Both the position numbers and the translations under genes were made by a program. The notes under the pieces were generated by a model that saw only the letters and a list, made by a program, of their open reading frames with translations, had not been told where the DNA came from and did no database searches. A stretch of DNA of 14,366 nucleotides from Anaerolinea thermophila (GTDB lineage: Bacteria; Chloroflexota; Anaerolineae; Anaerolineales; DRKV01): assembly GCA_020722405.1 (NCBI GenBank), contig DYKW01000029.1, positions 1 through 14,366 of the forward strand, in the 5' to 3' direction. Within the stretch, counting starts at the first letter, position 1. The number at the start of each line of letters is the position of its first letter. Of this stretch, positions 1-6,067 are shown in pieces.

Positions 1-98
1 GACTATCCGACTATGCGACTAAAAACGGCTTTTTCTTTGCGGCTCTGCGTCTTAGCGTTAAAATAACAAACCACTACCCCGAATTATTGAGATGATAC
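1..98 (+). repeat. Right end of the GTATC-family repeat element, cut by the window edge
   Basis: Three octamers (GACTATCC, GACTATGC, GACTAAAA) lead into a CTTTGCGGCTCTGCGTCTTA / GCGTTAAAATA block and end in a TTGAGATGATAC terminus. The same order occurs at 10233-10355. The last two blocks also occur, on the minus strand, at 4107-4175. The other end of this copy lies before the window, so its length and any target duplication cannot be judged. It is non-coding. Confidence 0.75.
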
Positions 99-398
99 TG
101 GTTGGGTGCTCTGAAACAACCGGTTTTTCAGAAGCCAATGCAAAAAAACTACCACTTTTCTGCCTAGAATCGGCAAATTAAGGGACAACATGTTAAAAAC
201 TCGGTTTTTAGGGCATTTTCCCCTACTCGGAGAGGATACCTGCCCTTTTTGCGGCAAAGTCATGGTTTTTCGCCGTAAAGTGACTTAAAAAAATCTGCGT
301 CGTCGTACCCACAGGGTAAATCTGCACTATCTGTGGACTATTTGGCTATCCGCCGGTTTCGCCAGACACCAATTTTAGACAAGCCCTCTGATAGCCAA
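99..398. other. Gene-free stretch with several short hairpins
   Basis: No convincing gene is seen. Short inverted repeats are: CTGAAA..TTTCAG around AACCGGTT (111-131), TAAAAAC/GTTTTTA with a 3-nt loop (194-210), CCACAG/CTGTGG (310-336), and TTTGGCTATC/GATAGCCAAA (341-350 with 390-399). Words like ATCTGCG, AATCTGC and ATCTGTGG recur at 293-336. The stretch looks like decayed repeat DNA. Confidence 0.5.
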
Positions 399-525
399 AC
401 ATCATTTGGGTGCATTTCAAATGAGTTATAAGAAAGAACGTCCCGAAGGTTTTGTGGGAAAATTTTGGTCGTTTTAGCCAACCTTCGGGACGGTTTAACT
501 GAAATGAAACGCACCCACATCATTT
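399..525. mobile_element. 109-bp MITE-like palindromic element with 9-bp target duplication
   Basis: The element proper is 408-516. Its ends are GGGTGCATTTCA and TGAAACGCACCC, inverted with one mismatch. Inside lies a perfect 13-bp inverted repeat, CGTCCCGAAGGTT (439-451) with AACCTTCGGGACG (480-492). The direct repeat ACATCATTT flanks it exactly at 399-407 and 517-525, as expected for a target-site duplication. No transposase is encoded, so a related full-length element elsewhere would have to supply it. Duplications of 9 bp are typical of several DDE IS families such as IS5/IS903, but the family cannot be named from the ends alone. The copy lies 109 bp upstream of the first gene. Confidence 0.85.
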
Positions 526-562
526 CTACGAGATTGCAAGGCGCACGAACAACGCAAAGGGG

Positions 563-568
563 TACAAT
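563..568 (+). promoter_or_regulatory. Possible -10 box (TACAAT) for the lipoprotein-queG operon
   Basis: TACAAT lies 65 bp upstream of the ATG at 634. The nearest -35-like hexamer, TTGCAA at 534-539, is 23 bp away, which is too far for a standard sigma-70 promoter. It is supported only by its -10 match and position. Confidence 0.3.
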
Positions 569-633
569 AGTCTGGGAAGTCTCCCCAAAAACATTTTGTT
601 CCCATCCGTTATTTTCACCCCTGAGGAGGAAGT

Positions 634-1809
634 ATGCGCCCTCGAATAATCGCCATCCTGCTATTTCTATTCATCGGACTAACGGCCTGCAACTTGCCTT
701 CGGCCAACAATCCGGCCACCCAACCCCCCGCCGCGAACATCGAGACAATTGCAGCACAAACGATTGCTGCCCAACAAACCATCCTGGCAGGCACCTCCCA
801 GCCCACCATCACGCCTGCACCGATCACGGTGCTGCCTCCGGCCACCACGCCCCCGGCACCAACCGACACCGCCGCACCCGGCGCACCCACCAGCACGCCA
901 ATCCCCATTGCCACCAATACCCCGGCCGCGCCTTGCAATCGAGCGGGCTTCGTCACCGATGTGACCGTACCGGATGACTCGCAATTCCGGCCAGGTGATA
1001 CCTTCGTCAAAACCTGGCGCTTGAAGAACACCGGTACTTGTACCTGGAACACCAACTACACCCTGGTCTTCTCTGAAGGCGACAAAATGGGAGATACGGT
1101 AGAAATTCCCCTCAACACCACCGTCGCTCCCAACCAAACGGTAGATTTATCCGTCAGCCTGACTGCCCCCAATGATTTGGGCACTTATCAGGGTGATTGG
1201 TTGCTGCGCGACGACAAAGGTGTTACCTTTGGCATCGGTGAGCAAGCCAACAAGGCTTTTTGGGTACGCATCAAGGTCACACTGCCCGGCGGCATGACCT
1301 TCGATTTTCTGGCACAGGCCTCTAGTGCCACCTGGGAGTACGACACCGGCAGCGAGACGGGCAGCCTGACCTACGACGGCGCTGAGAGTGACCCACACGG
1401 CGCCGTTGGCATCAAATCTGGTCTCACTTTGGAAGATGGACGCACTACCGGCACCGTGCTGCTCACCATCCCCCCGCAAAACAACGATGGCGTCGTGAGC
1501 GGCACCTACCCGGCTTACCAGGTTTATCGCGGCGACCGGCTCAAGGGCTTGCTGGCCTTTCAAGCCGAGAGCGACGGTTCCTGCGGCCCAGGCAAAGCAG
1601 TCTTCATCATCCGCTACAAAGACACCGGTGACGGCACCGTCCACACGCTGGGACAATGGGAGCACACTTGCGATGGGAAACCGGTCAAAATAGACCTCAG
1701 CCTGGACGACCTAGCCGGCAAAGAAGTGCGCTTCATTCTGCTCCTGGATGCCGACGGCTCGCCAAGTGGTGACCGGGGCGTGTGGTCTTCCTTACGCGTA
1801 GAACGCTGA
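634..1809 (+). CDS. Lipoprotein with NBR1-type Ig-like domain
   Basis: Predicted 391-residue exported lipoprotein. A short lipoprotein signal peptide ends in the lipobox LTAC, with lipidated Cys19. A Thr/Pro/Ala-rich linker follows (about 25-100). Residues 103-214 match the Ig-like domain named after NBR1, including FVKTWRLKNTGTCTW and a GTYQGDW-like closing strand; Cys101 and Cys136 could form a disulfide. The C-terminal part (about 220-391) looks like a second beta-rich domain that I cannot name. The ATG has a strong GAGGAGG Shine-Dalgarno just upstream. The stop codon overlaps the ATG of queG (TGATG), so the two are co-transcribed. A surface binding or scaffolding role is inferred; no catalytic motif is visible. 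Confidence 0.85.
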   Translation: MRPRIIAILLFLFIGLTACNLPSANNPATQPPAANIETIAAQTIAAQQTILAGTSQPTITPAPITVLPPATTPPAPTDTAAPGAPTSTPIPIATNTPAAPCNRAGFVTDVTVPDDSQFRPGDTFVKTWRLKNTGTCTWNTNYTLVFSEGDKMGDTVEIPLNTTVAPNQTVDLSVSLTAPNDLGTYQGDWLLRDDKGVTFGIGEQANKAFWVRIKVTLPGGMTFDFLAQASSATWEYDTGSETGSLTYDGAESDPHGAVGIKSGLTLEDGRTTGTVLLTIPPQNNDGVVSGTYPAYQVYRGDRLKGLLAFQAESDGSCGPGKAVFIIRYKDTGDGTVHTLGQWEHTCDGKPVKIDLSLDDLAGKEVRFILLLDADGSPSGDRGVWSSLRVER

Positions 1810-2882
1810 TGAACCTGGAAGCACGCATCAAAGCACAGGCCCGTCAACTGGGGTTTGATCTGGTGGGCATCACCACCTGTGATCCCCCGCCTCACTTCGA
1901 TACCTATGCGCAATGGATTGCAGCGGGTCGGCATGGCAGTATGCACTACTTAGCCGGCGAACGCGCCCTCGCTCGCCGTGCCGACCCACGCCTCATCTTG
2001 CCGGAATGCCAAAGCATTCTGGTATTGGGGATGCGTTACTCCCCACAAACCGGCGAAGAACCGGCCCCCACGCAAGGGAGGGTGGCTTCTTATGCCTGGG
2101 GAGATGACTATCACGACCTCATCCCGCCGCGCCTGCAAGCCCTGGTAGCCTTCATCGAAGCCGAAACAGGTGCTCCCGTCCCCAACCGCCGGTACACCGA
2201 CACCGGCCCCATTCTGGAACGCGACCTGGCACAACGCGCCGGGCTGGGCTGGATTGGGAAAAACACCTGCCTGATTGCACCGCGCGTGGGTTCTTACTTC
2301 TTCCTGGCCGAAATTTTGCTCGCTCTGGCCTTGCAGCCCGACCCACCCTTCGTCAGCGATCACTGCGGCAATTGCACCCGTTGTATCGATGCCTGTCCCA
2401 CGCAGTGCATCTTGCCGGCCCGCACCCTGGACGCCCAACGCTGTATCTCCTATTTGACCATCGAGAACAAAGGGGAAATCCCGGATGCTTTACGGCCCCA
2501 TCTGGACAACTGGATTTTTGGGTGTGACGTGTGCCAAATGGTTTGTCCCTGGAACCTGAGGTTTGCCGCGCCCCCCAGGGAAGTGGCTTTCGCCCCCCGC
2601 GAGGGGCTGCCCAACCCAGATTTAACGTCAGCCTTAGCGCTGACCCCACAGGAATTCAACCGCAAATTCAAGGGCAGCCCCATCAAGCGCGCCAAACGAC
2701 GCGGCTACCTGCGGAACGTGGCCGTCGCCCTGGGAAACAGGTACACCCCAAAAGTCCGGCCGGCCTTGAAAAATGCACTTGATGACCCGGAACCTCTGAT
2801 ACGTCGGCATGCCCAATGGGCATACGACCGGACAACACAACACTCCAAAGACGAATCTCTCGACAATCTCGGCAACCAATGA
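1809..2882 (+). CDS. queG: Epoxyqueuosine reductase QueG
   Basis: QueG catalyses the last step of queuosine synthesis in tRNA, reducing epoxyqueuosine to queuosine with cobalamin and two [4Fe-4S] clusters. With the ATG at 1809 the protein has 357 residues, normal for the family. Visible features are RYTDTGPILERDLAQRAGLG (129-148; Asp131 is the likely catalytic acid), the ferredoxin-like CGNCTRCIDAC (Cys186, 189, 192, 196), Cys200 and Cys212, and the typical FGCDVCQMVCPWN (Cys239, 242, 246). The last part (about 298-342) resembles a HEAT-like repeat. A GTG at 1782 is in frame, but the ATG that overlaps the upstream stop fits better. The next gene overlaps by 4 nt. Confidence 0.95.
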   Translation: MNLEARIKAQARQLGFDLVGITTCDPPPHFDTYAQWIAAGRHGSMHYLAGERALARRADPRLILPECQSILVLGMRYSPQTGEEPAPTQGRVASYAWGDDYHDLIPPRLQALVAFIEAETGAPVPNRRYTDTGPILERDLAQRAGLGWIGKNTCLIAPRVGSYFFLAEILLALALQPDPPFVSDHCGNCTRCIDACPTQCILPARTLDAQRCISYLTIENKGEIPDALRPHLDNWIFGCDVCQMVCPWNLRFAAPPREVAFAPREGLPNPDLTSALALTPQEFNRKFKGSPIKRAKRRGYLRNVAVALGNRYTPKVRPALKNALDDPEPLIRRHAQWAYDRTTQHSKDESLDNLGNQ

Positions 2883-4072
2883 ACCCTCTTCGAACTTCTC
2901 CCTTGTATCGCACCCTCCTTTTCCTTGCGCTCGCCCTGCTGATGAGCGCCTGTCAACCGGCACAAGCCAGCATTCCATCGAACGCTACCGTACAGCCCGC
3001 CGAAGGGGTCTTTGTGCTGGGGCAAGCCACGGCCACGCCGCGGCCCAGTCCAACCATAGCCATCCCTCATGCCAACCTTACCTCTGCACAGCAACCAACC
3101 GCCGTGCCAGACACCCCAACACCCAACCCCACACCGGCAAAAACCGTCCTGCTCTTCAGCGGGCAAATCGTACCGGCACGCTGCGTACAGGCCGGGGTGG
3201 ATACCCACGGCAACGCCGACTACATCTACGCCGAAGTCCGCTCCCTGCTGCAAGATGCCGATGCCACTATTGGCACGCTCAACGCCTCCCTCAGCGACTA
3301 CGCACCGATGACCGGCTGCATCGAGACCTTCGTACTGGTAGGCAGCAGCAACAATGCCAACGCGCTGGCTGCCGCCGGATTCGACGTCATGAGCGTAGCC
3401 ACCAATCACATCAAAAATTGCAACTCACTCACCTGTGGTGAGCGCGCTTTTCTGGATACCCTTGCCAACCTGCGGGCGGTCGGCATTCAGCCGGTAGGGG
3501 CCGGGGAAAACCTGCAACAGGCGCTTCAACCTGTCGTTTTAGAAATCCATGGCGTGCGGTTTGTTATCGTCTCGTTAGGAGAAATCGAACAAAGTGCCTT
3601 TGCCGATGAAAGCACCCCCGGCATTGCCCCTCTAAACGAAGAATACTTGCGTCAGGCTATCGCTGCCGCGCGTCAGGTGGGCGACGTAGTTATTGTGATA
3701 CCACACTGGGGGCCGGAATATTCTCCCAACCCCAACTGGAATCAACGCACTTACGCCCAAATAGCCGTGGATGCCGGCGCCGATTTAGTGGTGGGCAACC
3801 ACACCCACGTGGTACAAGCCATGCAATACCTGCATGGTGTTCCGGTATTCTACGGATTGGGGAATATGGTCTTCGACCAAACCTGGGACCACAAAAACCA
3901 GCAATCCGTGTTGTTGCGCGTGCGCTTTGTGGGAACGCAGTTTGCCGGCTACGAATTGATTCCCATCTATACCGATGGTGATGGCAGCATCCACCTGGCC
4001 GACGAGGCCGAAAGCGCTGAAATACTAGGGCGCATCGAAGCCGCCAGCACGGCACTGCCACCCATGCCATGA
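2879..4072 (+). CDS. CapA-family (PGA_cap) lipoprotein, metallophosphatase-like
   Basis: 397-residue predicted lipoprotein: signal peptide with lipobox LMSAC (lipidated Cys25), a Thr/Pro-rich linker (about 50-88), then a CapA/PgsA-type domain with a calcineurin-like fold. Family motifs are SVATNHIKN (172-180), IPHWGPEY (274-281), GADLVVGNHTHVVQ (300-313) and FYGLGNMVFD (324-333). The first metal-site motif, normally GD near the domain start, reads GQ (Gly95-Gln96), and the usual NLE region reads LNASLSD (134-140). Metal binding may therefore be changed or lost. CapA proteins are linked to poly-gamma-glutamate capsule synthesis, but many homologues lack that role and no capB/capC is here. The ATG at 2879 overlaps the queG stop; an in-frame ATG at 2816 lies inside queG and would bury the signal peptide. 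Confidence 0.85.
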   Translation: MNPLRTSPLYRTLLFLALALLMSACQPAQASIPSNATVQPAEGVFVLGQATATPRPSPTIAIPHANLTSAQQPTAVPDTPTPNPTPAKTVLLFSGQIVPARCVQAGVDTHGNADYIYAEVRSLLQDADATIGTLNASLSDYAPMTGCIETFVLVGSSNNANALAAAGFDVMSVATNHIKNCNSLTCGERAFLDTLANLRAVGIQPVGAGENLQQALQPVVLEIHGVRFVIVSLGEIEQSAFADESTPGIAPLNEEYLRQAIAAARQVGDVVIVIPHWGPEYSPNPNWNQRTYAQIAVDAGADLVVGNHTHVVQAMQYLHGVPVFYGLGNMVFDQTWDHKNQQSVLLRVRFVGTQFAGYELIPIYTDGDGSIHLADEAESAEILGRIEAASTALPPMP

Positions 4073-4090
4073 GCGGGCAGGCAGTGCCGT
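4049..4090 (+). terminator. Stem-loop at the end of the lipoprotein-queG-CapA operon
   Basis: A perfect 11-bp inverted repeat, ACGGCACTGCC (4049-4059) with GGCAGTGCCGT (4080-4090), straddles the CapA stop codon. No U-run follows, so it may protect the 3' end or terminate weakly. Confidence 0.45.
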
Positions 4091-4106
4091 CTACAGTCTA
4101 CTGTTG

Positions 4107-4277
4107 GTATCATCTCAAAAATTCGGGGGAGTGGGTTGCTATTTCAACGGCTAAGACGCAGAGCCGCGCTAAAGACTAAACACTGACGGCTAACGCCCGT
4201 CACCTGTCTTTGCGCCCTCGCGACTTTGCGTTAAGGTCTCAAGGTTTTTGGGCAACCCAAAAACCCTGAGAAGACAC
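4107..4277 (-). mobile_element. Compact copy (171 bp) of the GTATC-family repeat element
   Basis: Read on the minus strand it starts GTGTCTTCTCAGGG and ends TTTTTGAGATGATAC, so the ends are inverted repeats of each other. Near the start is a 15-bp stem with a 3-nt loop (4238-4270, CTCAAGGTTTTTGGG arm on the + strand). Then come ACGCAAAG-type words (4206-4234) and their inverted counterpart (4141-4174). Both ends match 10029-10355, but the interior is only about 30 bp, including a TGACGG/CCGTCA hairpin (4184-4202). The flanks TACTGTTG and TATCGTTC match at only 5 of 8 positions, so no clear target duplication remains. It has no coding capacity. Confidence 0.75.
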
Positions 4278-4313
4278 TATCGTTCATCGTCGCACCCTGC
4301 CTTTTGCATTCTG

Positions 4314-4478
4314 CTAACGGGCGCGGTCAAAGATCACCTGGGGCGTCATCAAGTACTAACTGCGGGCGATAACTTCTACCACCACACGCCGCGGCGCGGT
4401 TAAACGATAACCGGCCTCTCTCAAACGCACCGGCCATTGGCGCGCCTTGTCGAGATGATCAGCCCAAAGCGGCCACAT
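4314..4478 (-). pseudogene. Truncated Fur-family regulator (N-terminal winged-helix remnant)
   Basis: The minus strand reads ATG at 4478, just beyond the stop of the adenosine-specific kinase gene, and gives 40 residues containing LREAGYRLTAPRRVVVEVIA, the start of a Fur/Zur/PerR winged helix. An in-frame TAG (4356-4358) follows, and the same frame continues YLMTPQVIFDRAR to a second stop at 4314-4316. That segment matches the next part of the Fur N-terminal domain (HLTPEEIYxxAR-like). The rest of the DNA-binding domain and the metal-binding dimerisation domain are absent. The remnant stops 36 bp short of the repeat element at 4107-4277, which may mark the deletion. It was probably the third gene of the operon starting at 5598. 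Confidence 0.8.
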
Positions 4479-4480
4479 CG

Positions 4481-4972
4481 CTACCCTACTTTGTAGCCAA
4501 TCTGACGTAAGAAACCTTTACGCCAGGCAATACCTTCTTCGTCTTCGATGCCCAGCGGAGAACCACCATCAACCACGCCCAGGATGCCGCGCCCTTGCTC
4601 GGTTTGCGCAACGATGACTTCCGTGGGGTTAGCCGTCGCGCAGTAAACACGTGTCACTTCTGGCACCATCTTCACGCTATTGAGCACGTTGATGGGGAAA
4701 AATTCCTCCCCCAAGAAGATGATGAAACTGTGTCCGGCGCCAATGGCTTCGGCATTGCGCTGCGCCAGAGCAATCATCTCCTCATCCGTGCCGCTCCAAC
4801 GGATAAGTCGCCGCCCGGATGCTTCACAAAACGCCAAGCCAAATTTAATTCCAGGTACCGCATTCACCAGCGTCTCGTGGAGGTCTTCCACGGTTTTGAT
4901 GAAATGCGTTTGCCCCAGAATGAAATTGATTGGTTCCGGTTTTTCGATGCGTACCACATCTAAGTGCACCAT
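4481..4972 (-). CDS. Adenosine-specific kinase (DUF355 family)
   Basis: 163 residues, matching the small family first described as adenosine-specific kinases in archaea and found in some bacteria. The conserved core is clear: GHSFIIFLGEEFFPINVLNS (80-99), VPEVTRVYCATANPTEVIVA (103-122) and GRGILGVVDGGSP (127-139). Binding or phosphorylation of adenosine is family knowledge; the physiological role in bacteria is uncertain. The ATG has GAGGT 3 nt upstream. The gene starts 14 bp after the V4R-like gene, and the Fur remnant begins directly after its stop, so the three form one transcription unit. No signal peptide or membrane segment is seen, so it is cytosolic. Confidence 0.85.
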   Translation of the reverse strand: MVHLDVVRIEKPEPINFILGQTHFIKTVEDLHETLVNAVPGIKFGLAFCEASGRRLIRWSGTDEEMIALAQRNAEAIGAGHSFIIFLGEEFFPINVLNSVKMVPEVTRVYCATANPTEVIVAQTEQGRGILGVVDGGSPLGIEDEEGIAWRKGFLRQIGYKVG

Positions 4973-4986
4973 ACCACCTCACTGAA

Positions 4987-5598
4987 TCAGGGTTTGTCAA
5001 TCAAAATAACGCCTTCCTTGGCCCCCATGGCGATACATTCTACCGGCTTTATACGAAAGCGTTCGCCTTCACTGGCCCAGCCGGTAGCCGCCTTTAGTAC
5101 GCCTACCGCCAGGTGACACACCGGTTCATTCGCTGTGCGCCCCCAGCACATCGGGCAACGCTCGATAATCCACTTCCAATGGGTTTCGTCCTCTTCGACG
5201 CGTACTTTCTGGTCGCTGACCGCATTGAAAAACTTGGCAAAAAATTCCAGGCCAACCTTAATGCGCTGTTGCAGCGAACCAATGCGCATGGCCATTTGCG
5301 CCGCCTGCGCCACCTTACCAAACTGCGATAAGCCATCGGCAAAGGATTGCTCGCCGGCTCGAGTGGCGAAAACCTGCGCCCCACGGCTACCATACATTTC
5401 CCAAAAAGCACGTTGAATTTGGGAAACATACTCAAAGGGGAAGCCCTTTTCCATGTTATCGGGAGGGTAGTTGCCAATCAAATGAGGCAGCCGGGCCAGG
5501 TTCAACAAGGCCGCCACGCCTTTCTCGCCCAGGATTTCCTCAGCCGAGGTCAAAACCACGCGCCCCCAACGGTTCGGGTAGAAATATTCTTCACTCAT
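4987..5598 (-). CDS. V4R-like (4-vinyl reductase domain) protein
   Basis: 203 residues, soluble, no signal peptide. The N-terminal half (about 1-110) is helical in character and I cannot assign it. The C-terminal part (about 112-203) has the layout of the V4R small-ligand domain: Cys148-Pro-Met-Cys151, then Cys161 with LAVGVLKAATGW, then VECIAMG (Cys188). These cysteines could bind a metal, as proposed for V4R. Such domains bind small hydrophobic ligands or act as sensors. The start has GGAGG upstream (AATTGGAGG-like context in the 5' leader, about 9 nt from the ATG). It heads an operon with the adenosine-specific kinase and the Fur remnant. Ligand unknown; the V4R call is moderate. Confidence 0.65.
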   Translation of the reverse strand: MSEEYFYPNRWGRVVLTSAEEILGEKGVAALLNLARLPHLIGNYPPDNMEKGFPFEYVSQIQRAFWEMYGSRGAQVFATRAGEQSFADGLSQFGKVAQAAQMAMRIGSLQQRIKVGLEFFAKFFNAVSDQKVRVEEDETHWKWIIERCPMCWGRTANEPVCHLAVGVLKAATGWASEGERFRIKPVECIAMGAKEGVILIDKP

Positions 5599-5621
5599 GC
5601 GTTAGCAACCTCCAATCTCAA

Positions 5622-5637
5622 GGGTAGTCGGATAGTC
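5622..5637 (-). repeat. Two GACTAnnC octamers in the leader of the V4R operon
   Basis: On the minus strand GACTATCC is followed directly by GACTACCC. The same octamer pattern occurs at 1-24 and 10233-10280, but here without the element ends. It lies between the predicted promoter (5693-5702) and the ATG at 5598, so it should be transcribed. Confidence 0.55.
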
Positions 5638-5692
5638 GTTTATGGGATTCTTTCGCCTCGACACGGCAAACTTACGTTTACCACATGCTTGG

Positions 5693-5702
5693 ATTATACC
5701 AA
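5693..5702 (-). promoter_or_regulatory. Extended -10 promoter for the V4R-kinase-Fur operon
   Basis: The minus strand reads TTGGTATAAT: a perfect TATAAT with the TGn extension. It lies about 95 bp upstream of the ATG at 5598. No good -35 is seen at 17 bp, which an extended -10 can tolerate. Confidence 0.55.
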
Positions 5703-5737
5703 AGTGCGCCCACGAAATTATGAGAAAATGACCGCAC

Positions 5738-5882
5738 CTGGGGGCCGAATCGCCCTACAGGGTTCGCGCGCCCCCCATGAGGGGGTTCGTCTCCCGGACT
5801 TTCAGGTGGGAGGCCATCCCTAGAGAGGGGCAGCACCCCCTGAGAGATGTCCGCCACCAAAGCATCCGAACGGGCCCGGCAG
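5738..5882. other. Multi-hairpin patch, candidate structured RNA of unknown class
   Basis: About 145 nt can fold into a closed multi-branch structure. Outer stem: CTG + GGGCC (5738-5746) with GGCCC + CAG (5873-5882). Inner hairpins: CGAA..CCC TACA GGG TTCG (5746-5766), CCCCC ATGA GGGGG (5772-5785), CTCCC/GGGAG (5791-5812), and CATC..GGGG CAGCA CCCC..GATG (5815-5849). It lies between two divergent promoters and no reading frame in it resembles a protein. I compared it by eye with common riboswitches, RNase P, SRP, 6S and tmRNA and found no match. The strand is undecided. Confidence 0.4.
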
Positions 5883-5979
5883 TCAGGGTAAATGATTGTC
5901 AATCCTCAGACGGCCATTGCTCGCGTCTTTAGTGAGAAAAATTTTCGATTACGGCGGGATGATATCACAACAAGTACGG

Positions 5980-5985
5980 TATAAT
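5980..5985 (+). promoter_or_regulatory. -10 box (TATAAT) upstream of gyrA
   Basis: A perfect TATAAT stands 82 bp before the gyrA ATG at 6068. No recognisable -35 hexamer is seen at standard spacing. It lies downstream of the hairpin patch at 5738-5882, so that patch would not be in a transcript starting here. Confidence 0.45.
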
Positions 5986-6067
5986 TAGGGATACTTTCGG
6001 CCTCCTGTCCAGGGAATTGAGCAGGAGGCTCTCTCACGTTCGCATAAGGAAAGACACCCGTTTTATC

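Noticed and set aside
190..288. 32-residue frame with a CPFCGK zinc-knuckle-like motif
   Set aside because: Very short, a single Cys pair, and it lies in repeat-like DNA with hairpins. It may be a transposase or zinc-ribbon remnant, but nothing further supports it.
338..523. 61-residue minus-strand frame and other frames over 338-977
   Set aside because: These run through the MITE palindrome and across the lipoprotein gene in the wrong frame, with no family-like motifs.
5793..5849. Partial matches to known RNAs: GAAAGTCCGGG (RNase P-like, minus strand) and CTGAGA (TPP-riboswitch-like, plus strand)
   Set aside because: Each is a short word only. The rest of the RNase P core and the second THI-box half (CTTTGAACCTGAT-like) are missing.
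5897..5902. Perfect TTGACA on the minus strand upstream of the hairpin patch
   Set aside because: The -10 position at 16-18 bp spacing is GC-rich (CCGGGC), so it is not a supported promoter.
6017..6067. TTG start giving a longer GyrA
   Set aside because: The added 17 residues are not GyrA-like; the ATG at 6068 gives the standard start.
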